Assembly: GCF_002078015.1 (NCBI RefSeq)
Contig: NZ_LWBP01000204.1
Coordinates: 20,055-84,054, forward strand
Direction of reading: 5' to 3'
DNA length: 64,000 bases
Source: Niastella populi
Lineage (GTDB): Bacteria; Bacteroidota; Bacteroidia; Chitinophagales; Chitinophagaceae
This document shows, piece after piece, positions 49,175 to 58,003 of this stretch. Both the position numbers and the translations under genes were made by a program. The stretch's first letter is position 1. Each line of letters opens with the position of its first letter. The notes below the pieces were generated by a model. That model did not search any database, was not told the origin of the DNA, and saw nothing but the letters and a program-made list of their open reading frames with translations.

Positions 49175-49846
49175 ATGTCAATAATGTCTGAGTCATTGCA
49201 AACAGGCGGTCAACAGCCCGGGGTTAAAATCATTCCCTGGTACCGGCTTATCAGTATTCGTCAATTCCTTTTCTGGATCTTCATTTTTGCCATCACCCAT
49301 TATTTTATGCGTGGGGCCGATCACTTCCTTACAATGACAAAAGAAGCGCTGGGCAAGTATTTCACCCTGCGCTGGGTGCTGATCGCTCATATTACCGCAG
49401 GCGGCGGGGCGCTTATTCTCGGCCCTTTACAATTCTGGAACCGGTTCAGGATCCGATTTACAAAACTGCACCGGTGGATAGGCGTTGGCTATTTACTGGC
49501 CATCCTGGTTAGCTCGGTGTGCGCTGTTATCCTGAGTTATACTACCGCTTATGCTGTTAACTGGGCATATGCATTCTCCCTGCAGGTATGGGTAAGTGTG
49601 TGGATCATTTCTACCGTCATTGCATATTGGGCGGCGCTGAAAAAGAAATTTGTGCTGCACCAGGAATGGATGACGCGTAGTTATATTGTTTCGGTGGCGT
49701 TCATAGTATCAGGTCTGACCTTAAAGTATCTCCTGTGGATCGGTTTTGGAACGTTTGAGGCGATTTCACCTTCGCTTTTCTGGATGGGCTGGTCGGTGCC
49801 GCTTTTTGTGTACCAGGTAGTACTGGGCATGAAAGCAAAGAAATGA
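49175..49846 (+). CDS. DUF2306-type membrane protein
   Basis: The product is read from ATG 49175 (224 residues); a TTG nine codons upstream and ATG 49184 are alternatives. Six to seven hydrophobic segments, with HITAGGGALILGPLQFWNRFR, LHRWIGVGYLLAI and VLHQEWMTRSYIVSVAFI, match DUF2306, a family related in pattern to haem-binding membrane proteins with conserved His residues. The function is unknown. It is divergent from hxlR and presumably its target. Confidence 0.8.
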   Translation: MSIMSESLQTGGQQPGVKIIPWYRLISIRQFLFWIFIFAITHYFMRGADHFLTMTKEALGKYFTLRWVLIAHITAGGGALILGPLQFWNRFRIRFTKLHRWIGVGYLLAILVSSVCAVILSYTTAYAVNWAYAFSLQVWVSVWIISTVIAYWAALKKKFVLHQEWMTRSYIVSVAFIVSGLTLKYLLWIGFGTFEAISPSLFWMGWSVPLFVYQVVLGMKAKK

Positions 49847-50032
49847 GAAACGGTTATCCATTGCCATCGATCACACATAGTGAATGAGAAGTTCATCAAA
49901 AGCCGGTTAAAGGAATGGCGGTTAATTGTGAAAGAACGTACAGGGTATAGCTTAAATCTGTAATGTATAACCAGATCTGATTTAACCGGTGTTGTGTAAA
50001 CGAATTTATCCATTCCCGTTTTTTGTTAACAA

Positions 50033-50064
50033 TTTGTCATGAAGGTGTTCTTTTAATTAATTTG
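50033..50064 (+). promoter_or_regulatory. Promoter of the ThuA-like secreted protein
   Basis: TTTG at 50033-50036 and TTAATTTG at 50057-50064 form a near-consensus Bacteroidota promoter with a 20-base spacer, about 40 bases before the ATG. Confidence 0.4.
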
Positions 50065-50104
50065 GGCGTGCTAACTATTCTGGAAACACCAAAAACATGC
50101 CCTC

Positions 50105-52009
50105 ATGAAGACGAACACGCTTCGTAAGCAGCTATTGCTATGCTGCTACTTTTTCTTTTTTCTCTTTTCAACAACTTTTAATGCAACGGCACAGGCGCCA
50201 CGGTTTAAGGTGATCGCCTTTTACAATGGCAATTTTGATCAGGCGCATATCAGTTTTGTAAAAGAGGCTAACCAATGGTTCCCGGCGCTCGCTGCCCAGT
50301 ACGGTTTTTCGTATGAAGCCACCAACAACTGGAACAACCTGAATGCGAACTTCCTGTCGAATTACCAGGTAGTGCTTTTCCTCGACGATGCGCCAACCGG
50401 CGCTGCCCAGCGGGCCGCTTTTCAACAGTATATCGAGAATGGCGGCGCCTGGATGGGTTTCCACGTTTGCGCATTCACAACAAATGCCGGCGGCTGGAAC
50501 TGGTATCATAACACCTTCCTTGGCTCAGGAAATTTCAGGACCAACACCTGGGAACCAACCACAGCAACTTTACGTTGTGAAGACCGTACCCATCCCAGCA
50601 CATTGCGTTTGCCGGCGACATTTACGTCGGCTGTAAGCGAATGGTATGGCTGGAATAACGACCTGCGCATCAACAGCAACATCAGGATCCTTTGCTCTGT
50701 TGATCCCGTGAGCTTTCCATTGGGAACAGATCCCAACCAAAGCTGGTACAGCGGGTATTATCCCATTGTATGGACGAACAGAAATTACAAAATGTTATAT
50801 GCCAACTTCGGGCATAACGACATGAACTATTCAACCAACCCGCCAACGGCGAAGTCAGCGACCTTCGGCAGTGAAATTCAAAACCGGTTTATAATCGACG
50901 GCCTGCTCTGGCTGGGTGGCGCAGGCACCGGTCCGGCTCCCGCTATTCCAATTCCCGGCACGGTACAGGCTGAACAATTTACAACCATGAGCGGAATTCA
51001 AACGCAGGCTACAACAGATGCCGGCGGTGGACTGAATGTTGGCTATATGGATGCCGGCGACTGGCTCGATTACAAATTGAATGTGCAAACCGCCGGAACT
51101 TATAATATCCGGTACCGGGTAGCAAGCCTGAACGGTGGTGGAAGCGTTCAGTTGAAAAAGGATACGGCCGTGCTGGCCACAACTGCGGTGCCTGCAACCG
51201 GCGGCTGGCAAACCTGGGTAACGGTCAATGCTACCGCTGATCTCGCTGCCGGTGAACAAACATTGCGTTTGCATGTACCGGTGGGCGGTTATAATGTGAA
51301 CTGGATCGGATTTGGTCTGGCAAATAATCCGGCGCCTATTGGCCAGGTTATTACATTGAAAGGGAACAACGGGTATTTTGTAAGCAGCGAGAACGGAACC
51401 CAGGCAATGACCTGTACAAGACCTGTTGCACAGGGATGGGAACAGTTTACCGTTGCTGACGCCGGTAACGGAAAAGTAGCGCTGCGCAGCATGGATCAAT
51501 ATGTTTCATCTGAGAATGGAACGGAGGCCATCACCTGTAACCGCGCTTCGATACAGGGTTGGGAAGTGTTCGACTGGATCGTAAATTCCGATGGTACCAT
51601 TTCACTGCGTGGCAATAATGGTTATTATGTCAGCTCTGAAAATGGCGAAGAGGCAATGACATGCAACCGCCCCACTATTGGCGGATGGGAGAAGTTTAAC
51701 TATACAACTGTTCCGCTGGGAACAAGAATGATAACGCAGCTATTACAAGCCGCTGCGCCGGCTGCCGAAGTAAAAGCACCGTACCCGAATCCATTTATAA
51801 CGAACCTGTTCTATACATTACCGGAGAAATACACTTCACATACCGTGCAGGTGTATGATCTGTCGGGCCGTGTAATGCTGCAGGCTACAGTAAAAGGCCG
51901 TCAGGGCACTTATTCGCTCGACGGGAGCCAACTGCCAAAAGGGTTGTATATCCTCGATGTTTCGAGCGGCGATTATCATCAACGCGTAAAAGTGCAAAAA
52001 TTGAAATAA
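50105..52009 (+). CDS. Secreted ThuA-CBM6-fascin-like protein with T9SS signal
   Basis: The 634-residue modular protein has a signal peptide (about 1-30, ending TATAQA). A ThuA-like/glutamine-amidotransferase-like domain (about 32-275) carries [22 protein letters not shown] and [12 protein letters not shown]6 domain (about 283-405) carries VQAEQF and [14 protein letters not shown] fascin-like beta-trefoil (about 412-540) has three repeats of the type YVSSENG-x-x-AMTCNR. The C-terminal T9SS type A sorting domain starts around PYPNPF (about 560). It probably acts on or binds surface polysaccharide; ThuA domains are linked to sugar catabolism, but the activity is unproven. The domain order is unusual. 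Confidence 0.85.
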   Translation: MKTNTLRKQLLLCCYFFFFLFSTTFNATAQAPRFKVIAFYNGNFDQAHISFVKEANQWFPALAAQYGFSYEATNNWNNLNANFLSNYQVVLFLDDAPTGAAQRAAFQQYIENGGAWMGFHVCAFTTNAGGWNWYHNTFLGSGNFRTNTWEPTTATLRCEDRTHPSTLRLPATFTSAVSEWYGWNNDLRINSNIRILCSVDPVSFPLGTDPNQSWYSGYYPIVWTNRNYKMLYANFGHNDMNYSTNPPTAKSATFGSEIQNRFIIDGLLWLGGAGTGPAPAIPIPGTVQAEQFTTMSGIQTQATTDAGGGLNVGYMDAGDWLDYKLNVQTAGTYNIRYRVASLNGGGSVQLKKDTAVLATTAVPATGGWQTWVTVNATADLAAGEQTLRLHVPVGGYNVNWIGFGLANNPAPIGQVITLKGNNGYFVSSENGTQAMTCTRPVAQGWEQFTVADAGNGKVALRSMDQYVSSENGTEAITCNRASIQGWEVFDWIVNSDGTISLRGNNGYYVSSENGEEAMTCNRPTIGGWEKFNYTTVPLGTRMITQLLQAAAPAAEVKAPYPNPFITNLFYTLPEKYTSHTVQVYDLSGRVMLQATVKGRQGTYSLDGSQLPKGLYILDVSSGDYHQRVKVQKLK

Positions 52010-52036
52010 CGGTTTGGGAATAGCTGCAACTTATGG

Positions 52037-52070
52037 GGCCGGCCGGCATATTGGGCCGGCCTATTTTTTA
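52037..52070 (+). terminator. Rho-independent terminator
   Basis: GGCCGGCC (52037-52044) repeats as GGCCGGCC (52054-52061); the self-complementary arms form a stem, followed by TATTTTTTA. Confidence 0.8.
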
Positions 52071-52197
52071 GTTTAGTTCTTCGGTTGAACGTCTGCGATA
52101 AAATATAAATCGGGATTGGTATTTTAATTAGGGCATGATGTAAGCGTAACTTTTTACCCGTGTCGGTTTTGTACAATTTTAGGAGTGGGGCCGGCAA

Positions 52198-52205
52198 TAG
52201 CTTTG
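52198..52205 (+). promoter_or_regulatory. -7 element of NmrA-like gene
   Basis: TAGCTTTG fits TAnnTTTG and lies 16 bases before the ATG. No TTG is found at the correct -33 distance, so support is partial. Confidence 0.35.
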
Positions 52206-52221
52206 ATTAAAATTTAAAACA

Positions 52222-53058
52222 ATGACCAACACAACAACACAAAACAGGCAAATCCTCGTAATAGGTTCTAACGGTAAAACCGGCCGCCGGGTTTTACAAA
52301 GATTAAATGATCGCGGTGTTCCTGCTACAGGCGCTACCTTTTCCGGTAATCCAAAATTCGACTGGAATGATGCAGCTACCTGGGACAATGTACTGAATGA
52401 TATTACAGCTGTTTACATCTCGTATTACCCCGACCTTGCCATTCCCGGTGCGGTGAAGTCCATTGAACTGTTTACCAAACTGGCTGTAAAGAAAAGCGTG
52501 CAAAAACTGGTATTGTTATCGGGCAGGGGAGAGGAGGAAGCGCAGCAGTGTGAAAAGGTGGTGATGGGTGCTGGTGTTGACTTTACGATTGTACAGGCCA
52601 GCTGGTTTTGCCAGAATTTCAGTGAAGGTAATTTTTTGGAACCGATCCTGGCGGGACATGTGGCTTTGCCTGCGGGTAATATAGGTGAGCCGTTTGTTGA
52701 TGCAGATGATATTGCCGACGTGGCGGTGGCCGCATTAACGGAAGAAGGGCATAGTAATAAGTTGTATGAAGTTACAGGGCCGCGTTTGTTGACCTTCAAA
52801 GATGCTATTGCTGAAATTGCCAAAGCTACAGGCCGTACGATAAATTATGAACAGGTGTCCATTGAAGAATATGCCGCTGTGCTGGCTGACTATGGATTGC
52901 CAAAGGAAGTTATCTGGCTGGTTACCTATCTTTTTACAGAAGTACTCGATGGCCGCAATCAATTCGTTGCCGATGGTGTAGAGCAGGCGCTGGGCAGAAA
53001 GGCAACCGATTTCAGCGACTACGTAAAGAAAGCCGCGGCAACAGGCGTATGGGGGTAA
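52222..53058 (+). CDS. NmrA-like NAD(P)-binding protein
   Basis: The 278-residue atypical SDR has the NAD(P) loop VIGSNGKTGRRVL (about 13-25), VYISYYPDL, VLLSGRGEEEAQ, VDFTIVQASWFCQNF and the C-terminal substrate lobe. It lacks the YxxxK catalytic pair of classical SDRs and fits the NmrA/HSCARG/quinone-reductase-2 (QorB)-like group, which senses or reduces with NADPH. It stands alone between two terminators. Confidence 0.87.
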   Translation: MTNTTTQNRQILVIGSNGKTGRRVLQRLNDRGVPATGATFSGNPKFDWNDAATWDNVLNDITAVYISYYPDLAIPGAVKSIELFTKLAVKKSVQKLVLLSGRGEEEAQQCEKVVMGAGVDFTIVQASWFCQNFSEGNFLEPILAGHVALPAGNIGEPFVDADDIADVAVAALTEEGHSNKLYEVTGPRLLTFKDAIAEIAKATGRTINYEQVSIEEYAAVLADYGLPKEVIWLVTYLFTEVLDGRNQFVADGVEQALGRKATDFSDYVKKAAATGVWG

Positions 53059-53094
53059 TGAGGGCTGTGGAAGGGATGACTATGAAAAGAAAAA

Positions 53095-53112
53095 CCCCGC
53101 TATACAGCGGGG
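53095..53112 (+). terminator. Terminator hairpin after NmrA-like gene
   Basis: CCCCGCT (53095-53101) pairs with AGCGGGG (53106-53112) around a 4-base loop. The T tail is weak. Confidence 0.7.
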
Positions 53113-53118
53113 CTTCTA

Positions 53119-53531
53119 AATTACTTTTACGGCTTTACCCTTAACGGTTTTTAAGAGGAATAGGATCAAGGACGGTTTCGTTCAAGGGGTTTAGCGTGAA
53201 AGTTGGTTGGACTTTTTCTTCATAGGTTTAGGATTTGCGGATTCAACATAGGATTTTCATTTTTCAACGGATGATGGATCGGTTTTTTCGGATAATCAGG
53301 ACTTTAAAACGGACTAATTAGGACACGGATGCTCATATGAAAATTTATGCTATTTGATTTTGCCTCTCGTTCAGTGTTTTTTGCTTAAACGATAATACAA
53401 ATATAAATAATCATTACCATGTTTGAAACGAATATGGGTAGAAAGTACATTTATATTTATTCACACTTTTTTGTTGAAAGCCACGCCAGGCAACATTGAT
53501 GTCAAATTGAAATTACTTTACCGTTTGTTCG
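53119..53531. other. Non-coding gap with degenerate GGATT-like words
   Basis: These 413 bases show repeated words such as TAGGATT, GCGGATTC and AACGGATGATGGAT, resembling a degraded array of short GGATT-type repeats. No ORF is supported. Confidence 0.4.
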
Positions 53532-54359
53532 TCAATGATATGTGGTATTTACGATCCTCGAAAAATGTTCGGTCACGCTATTGACAATTGTGCCAATATC
53601 AGCATCATAAAAACCTGCGCTGTTCAGGCATCCGCATTCTACTATGTAATAGTCATTGCCGGTTTCGCAAATATCCATTACAAATACATCATGGGGTGTA
53701 TATTCAAGACATCGTTGTTCCGCAAACAATATCACATCTGCCGGACAGCCCCTTTCCTTTTTAAGTTTAAAGTCTTCCCGGTATTTGGAGGCAGCCACCA
53801 CCTGTTTGTTCACTATCCAAAGCCGCCATTCATACCGCAATTGATAAGGTTCAGAGACTACTATTTTACTTTCTAACGACAGGCTTGTATTATCGAACAT
53901 TTTAAGCCGCTCGTACCAGGTCTTTATTTCGCCAAACCTCTTTACTTCTCCCGAAAAGGATTTACTGTCATCATCGGGGCGAATAAAAAGCAGTTTGTCC
54001 AATTCATAGGAAGATGACATCAACGCATTAAAAGAGATTACCTGCGCACCATGGTTGAGCATACAACTTCCCCACCTGCTTAGGTAATTCTCTATTGAAA
54101 ATGACTGGTGATCGAAGAAGAAGCCTTTGTTGATACTATTATCCCTGTATACTAATTGCCCCATAGTAGTAGAACCGTAAAATATGCTTTGTTTGCTTTT
54201 GTCAAAGTCAGGGAGCTGATCGCTAAAAGGAATGATGTCAATTTCTATATAGGATACGCCGATGCATTTACAACCCTGTTTCAGGGTCTGTAAGTCATCG
54301 GTATTGGTCAGGTTGCGTTGAATGACCCATTGTATGTTATCGTATGCTGTCGTTTTCAT
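53532..54359 (-). CDS. ATP-grasp protein, R2K clade
   Basis: The 275-residue protein resembles the R2K-type ATP-grasp enzymes. Features are FYGSTTMGQLVYRD (N-terminal domain), FIRPDDDSKSFSGEV (the RPDDDSK motif of the clade), YRLEYEW-like YQLRYEWRLWIVNKQVVAASKYR, and metal-binding VMDICETGNDYYIVECGCLNSAGFYDAD. ATP-grasp enzymes form peptide- or amide-like bonds between a carboxylate and an amine; R2K members have been proposed to modify peptides or proteins. It is the 3'-most of three minus-strand genes with a SUFU-domain gene upstream. Confidence 0.82.
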   Translation of the reverse strand: MKTTAYDNIQWVIQRNLTNTDDLQTLKQGCKCIGVSYIEIDIIPFSDQLPDFDKSKQSIFYGSTTMGQLVYRDNSINKGFFFDHQSFSIENYLSRWGSCMLNHGAQVISFNALMSSSYELDKLLFIRPDDDSKSFSGEVKRFGEIKTWYERLKMFDNTSLSLESKIVVSEPYQLRYEWRLWIVNKQVVAASKYREDFKLKKERGCPADVILFAEQRCLEYTPHDVFVMDICETGNDYYIVECGCLNSAGFYDADIGTIVNSVTEHFSRIVNTTYH

Positions 54360-54451
54360 TTTATCACTGCTATGGTTTCCACATGCTGATTGCTTTGTTT
54401 TGATAAATTTCCCGGCGTATACAACCTATAAGTGCAGGAAATATTACCGCG

Positions 54452-55024
54452 TTACGGCGCCGTGATCCGTTTTCTTGTAACACTATGAATATCAAAATCG
54501 GGATGATGCCAGAATTTTTCCAGCCCCAGATGATGATAAGTTTCAAGCTCATCGGAATAAAGCGGGTATAAACCGGCGATGTTGATCTTATAGTCAAGGC
54601 CGATATCGATATTCAGATAATCTTCTTTTTTTAAGATGGCGGGAGCGAAAACAAAAAAAGCATCCATTTCGCTTTCCTCACTTATTTGGCCAAATTCTAT
54701 CGCCTGCCCATAGCTGAAATCGAATTCACCGCGAAGATTGTTGGCCAGGTAACCCATAGCGGCCGGCCAGTCGGGAGAAGATGATTCAACGGTAATGCAT
54801 AGTTCGGGTCGGCCGAATTTCCAGTTTGGATGTTTTACCAGCGAAAGCCCATATGTTATGCCTGTAATATAACCGGCTTCCGGAATGTCTTTATATACAA
54901 TGATGCTAACGCCCGGCACGACTTCAATTAAACTTTCTTCCTTAAAGAATAATGGTTCGGTTTGAAAGATGGCATCGAGATGGTGCAGGTATTTTTCAAC
55001 GGGTGTAGATGCAGATGCGGCCAT
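54452..55024 (-). CDS. Suppressor-of-fused (SUFU) domain protein
   Basis: The 190-residue protein follows the SUFU pattern: YLHHLDAIFQTEPLFFKEESL, then VYKDIPEAGYITGITYGLSLV, RPELCITVESSSPDWPAAMGYLANNLRG, DAFFVFAPAILKKEDYLNIDI and INIAGLYPLYSDELETYHHLGLEKFW. In bacteria this domain is a common immunity or toxin-associated module in polymorphic toxin systems. No toxin gene is adjacent, but a distinct Rhs gene lies 8 kb away. It is 92 bases from the ATP-grasp gene. Confidence 0.85.
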   Translation of the reverse strand: MAASASTPVEKYLHHLDAIFQTEPLFFKEESLIEVVPGVSIIVYKDIPEAGYITGITYGLSLVKHPNWKFGRPELCITVESSSPDWPAAMGYLANNLRGEFDFSYGQAIEFGQISEESEMDAFFVFAPAILKKEDYLNIDIGLDYKINIAGLYPLYSDELETYHHLGLEKFWHHPDFDIHSVTRKRITAP

Positions 55025-55046
55025 GTATTAATAGTTGATGAACGGT

Positions 55047-55370
55047 TTAATCGGGTTTGGTTGATACAAAAATAACTTCTATTTCCCTGCCGGTGTATGA
55101 TGTGAGTTTCATTTCCACTTCTTCTACGATCTTCCTGGCTTTTTCAAACCTGATCTCGCGATTAAAGATCATTTGTATGCCTCTTTCTACCTTCACATAA
55201 GAGAACGCATCTTTTCCAACCTGGTACCAGGTACGTTCGCTTTTAGCGGTTTTTGTCCAGGGTATTGAATCGGGTGTCATCAGGGGATCAAAATCCTCCG
55301 GTTTTATTTCCAGATCAGCAGGCGTGATAAGAAATTCAAAGTCCTTCCCGGTCATATGCGTTGAATACAT
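55047..55370 (-). CDS. Hypothetical protein, 107 residues
   Basis: The first gene of the minus-strand trio. The protein is acidic at its N-terminus (DFEFLITPADLEIKPEDFDPL) and has an amphipathic helix near EKARKIVEEVEMKLTSY and a C-terminal strand IEVIFVSTKPD. No family is recognised. It lies 22 bases upstream of the SUFU gene, so the genes are very probably co-transcribed. It could be a partner or another immunity-type protein. Confidence 0.7.
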   Translation of the reverse strand: MYSTHMTGKDFEFLITPADLEIKPEDFDPLMTPDSIPWTKTAKSERTWYQVGKDAFSYVKVERGIQMIFNREIRFEKARKIVEEVEMKLTSYTGREIEVIFVSTKPD

Positions 55371-55433
55371 TGAATTTGCCTTGAATGAATAATATCCGAA
55401 ATTAAAACAATTCTGCGTAAGCCGGATAGAATG

Positions 55434-55461
55434 AAAAAAGGACCATCATTGCTGATGATCC
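55434..55461 (-). terminator. Terminator of the cupin gene
   Basis: On the minus strand GGATCATCA and TGATGGTCC pair with one mismatch around a 4-nt loop, followed by six T residues. It lies 82 bases past the cupin stop. Confidence 0.75.
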
Positions 55462-55542
55462 TGTGTGACCGACGCCGTGGCGTATTAATTGGGAACCGGT
55501 ATAATGAAACGGGTTTGTAATGAAGCCCCGGATATTTGATGC

Positions 55543-55953
55543 TCACTGCTTAAGAACAACCAGCGGTTTTCCTTTTTCAACAATATAGGTGGCAAGCTCT
55601 GCCGCGTTTGTTTTGCCGACGTTTTTTGCGGAATGCACTTTTCCTGCGGGAATAAACAATACATCACCAGCCTTAAGCGTAACCGGTACTTTACCTTCCA
55701 CTTCATATACAAATGTTCCTTCCAGCACATAGATGAGCTCTTCACCCGGGTGGGAATGGTTGGGCGCCAGTACGCCCGGTGGTATATCAACCCGAACCTG
55801 GATCACCTCGCGGCCCGCAGCGCTGAGATCGTATCGTTGCAGATCGGTGCGTTTGATGCCCGGCGCCTGCGCCATGGCAGAATCGACAATAATGAATGTG
55901 ACCAGGCTACAAACCATCATGGCGCTTATTAAGTAGTTTATTATCTTGTTCAT
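55543..55953 (-). CDS. Exported cupin protein, KdgF-like
   Basis: The start is placed at ATG 55953 (136 residues), because the product then begins with a signal peptide MNKIINYLISAMMVCSL ending near AMAQA; a longer ORF upstream lacks such logic. The cupin barrel has APNHSHPGEELIYVLEG (metal ligands in HSHPGEE), AGDVLFIPAGKVHSAKNVG (second motif). It resembles KdgF and related small cupins that open unsaturated uronates. It is divergent from an oligogalacturonide-lyase-like gene, which supports a pectin-related role. Confidence 0.8.
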   Translation of the reverse strand: MNKIINYLISAMMVCSLVTFIIVDSAMAQAPGIKRTDLQRYDLSAAGREVIQVRVDIPPGVLAPNHSHPGEELIYVLEGTFVYEVEGKVPVTLKAGDVLFIPAGKVHSAKNVGKTNAAELATYIVEKGKPLVVLKQ

Positions 55954-56196
55954 GTAGGTAAAGTTATCGTTGTTGAGGAGCGGTTTCCAAGGAAGGAATG
56001 GCGGATTGGGCAAACCGGGTTTTGAAATGGGCATATTGCGCCGTGAAAACTGCCAGCCGCCATGCCCCGATAATATTGGTTTCACAGGTACCCGCTGCAG
56101 CAGGACGGTTGCAAGCATAACACAATATAAATTTGAAAGGCGTTCCGGCCGGGCCGCCCCTGTTTATTCATTATTGCCTCCAAATCGTCTAGCTGT

Positions 56197-57552
56197 ATGA
56201 AAATGAAAAATGTTTTATTCGCGGTTTCTTTCGTACTGTTCCTGCCTGCAGTTTCGTTACGAGCACAAATTGGAAAACGTTTTCCTTCAGAACGAAAACT
56301 GGTGAAAGATCCTGTTACCGGTGTAATGCTTACCTTTTTAACAAGCACACCCGCCGGGGATTCAAAAATTTATCAAACACACAATCAATGGACATCTGAC
56401 GGCCAGTGGCTTATATTTCGCAGTGGCCGGATAAAGGGTGAAGCACTGGCGGTGAATGAAAGAACGGGCGGGCAGGTGCAGGTTACCCAGGGCGGATATA
56501 CAGGTATGTTATGTGTGGCCAGAAGGTCGATGAAACTATACTACATGCGCAATGCCGATACCTCCAGGCGCAGGGGCGCACTGCAGGTGGTGGAGACCGA
56601 TCTCGAAAAAGTACTGGCCGACAGCAAGGCAGGCAAAATGCGGGCCGTATCCGTTTATCAGCGCGTATGCGGCACCATTCCCGACTCATTAAATGGAGGC
56701 GGCGATATGGCGCTCGATGCCGAAGAAAAATATGTGTACTTCCGCGTTAGCCGTGCAGAAGCGCAAAAACACCTTACGCCCGGTATGAAGATAGAAAGCA
56801 ATTTCGGTCCGCGTAATATGGGCGCCGGCCCTGCCGGCCTGGCGGGCATGGACCTTTCAACCGGGGAAATAAAATACATTACTTCAGTTCCGTTTCAGAT
56901 AGGGCATATTCAAACCAATCCCTGGGTGCCGGGAGAAATTGTTTTCTGCTGGGAAACCGGCGGCAAATCGCCGCAGCGTACCTGGACGGTGATGGCTGAC
57001 GGTACAGGTTTACGTCCTTTGTATCCCGAATCGGAATATGAGTGGGTAACGCATGAAGCGGTTATAACCAAAGATGAGGTAGCGATGGCCATTATGGGCC
57101 ATCGTAAAATTGCCGCCTCAGGTAAACGCGATACAGCAGGTACGCATTGGAGTGGCATGAATCCGGGACAGGAAGCTGCCTGGGGACCATCGGGCACCCG
57201 CGAAAAACCAACGGGGCTGGCCATTGTGAATTTAAGAACGAGAGAAATGGTAATTGCTGCGCAAACTAAAAGCGGCAGCGGGTTATGGCATGTACATGGT
57301 TCCGATGATGGCCGTTGGGCAGTGGGCGACGATTTTTCGCGCAGCATCTATTTAATCGACCGGCATACCGGTGAAATGATCCTGCTGTCCACGGGTCATA
57401 AAGCAACCGCAGCCGATCATCCGCATCCAACGATGAGCCCCGACGGCACCAGGATAGAAATACAATCGGCCATGTTATCGGCAGATAACAGATCGATGAA
57501 CATTTGTATTATTCCGGTGCCGGAGTTATGGTTGAAACGGAAGTATGATTGA
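56197..57552 (+). CDS. Exported beta-propeller, oligogalacturonide-lyase-like (PL22-type)
   Basis: The 451-residue protein has a signal peptide (to about residue 24, LRAQ). The pattern QTHNQWTSDGQWLIFRSGR (about 60-78), HIQTNPWVPGEIVFCWE, THEAVITKDEVAMAIMGHR, HVHGSDDGRWAVGDD and DHPHPTMSPDG (H408 and H410) repeats seven-bladed-propeller elements with His residues of the PL22 oligogalacturonide lyases, which use Mn2+ and His. The bacterial relatives are usually cytoplasmic, so a signal peptide is notable. TolB-like propeller proteins are the main alternative. The pairing with a KdgF-like cupin supports the lyase call. Confidence 0.65.
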   Translation: MKMKNVLFAVSFVLFLPAVSLRAQIGKRFPSERKLVKDPVTGVMLTFLTSTPAGDSKIYQTHNQWTSDGQWLIFRSGRIKGEALAVNERTGGQVQVTQGGYTGMLCVARRSMKLYYMRNADTSRRRGALQVVETDLEKVLADSKAGKMRAVSVYQRVCGTIPDSLNGGGDMALDAEEKYVYFRVSRAEAQKHLTPGMKIESNFGPRNMGAGPAGLAGMDLSTGEIKYITSVPFQIGHIQTNPWVPGEIVFCWETGGKSPQRTWTVMADGTGLRPLYPESEYEWVTHEAVITKDEVAMAIMGHRKIAASGKRDTAGTHWSGMNPGQEAAWGPSGTREKPTGLAIVNLRTREMVIAAQTKSGSGLWHVHGSDDGRWAVGDDFSRSIYLIDRHTGEMILLSTGHKATAADHPHPTMSPDGTRIEIQSAMLSADNRSMNICIIPVPELWLKRKYD

Positions 57553-57620
57553 TGGTTCGTTACTGACCCGATCCCGAATTATACGTACCTTCCACAGGTA
57601 TTAAAGCGCGGTACCGGTCC

Positions 57621-57947
57621 ATGACCACATATGATCATATTTTAAAAAATGCCAACAGGCACATTACGCTTTCCGGCGATGAGATCGATTATTTCACTTC
57701 ACTGCTGATGTATAAAGAAGTGTCGAAAAAGTCGATGTTACTGGTAGAAGGGCAAACATGCAACCAGTTGAGTTTTGTGCAATCCGGCGCGCTGCGATCA
57801 TATTGCCTCGATAAAGAAGGGAAAGAATCAACCATTATGTTTGCCGTAGCCGGATGGTGGCAAAAACAGATCGCTTCCTGCCTTGGCATTACACTGGAGT
57901 TTTTAAGCACCATCAGGAAAAAAAATAGCGGCAGAAGAATTTCTTAA
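57621..57947 (+). pseudogene. Crp/Fnr-like regulator with internal in-frame deletion
   Basis: The 108-codon ORF starts like a Bacteroidota Crp/Fnr protein (LVEGQTCNQLSFVQSGALRSYCLDKEGKE..FAVAGWW) and ends like its HTH helix (IASCLGITLEFLSTIRKK). The joined parts are normally about 80 residues apart, so the domain linking the ligand barrel to the DNA helix is missing; the junction lies near 57861-57865. A homopolymer of eight A near 57907 also shifts the tail relative to the expected frame. Probably non-functional. Confidence 0.7.
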
Positions 57948-58003
57948 TGTACATTAATTGTGGTTTTCGGGTTTCTGTTTTGTTTTGTAAAAAACAACTA
58001 CAC

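Noticed and set aside
53532..55370. Complete toxin-immunity system at the SUFU gene
   Set aside because: No toxin gene is adjacent and the Rhs fragment is 8 kb away on another element, so only an immunity-type cluster is claimed.
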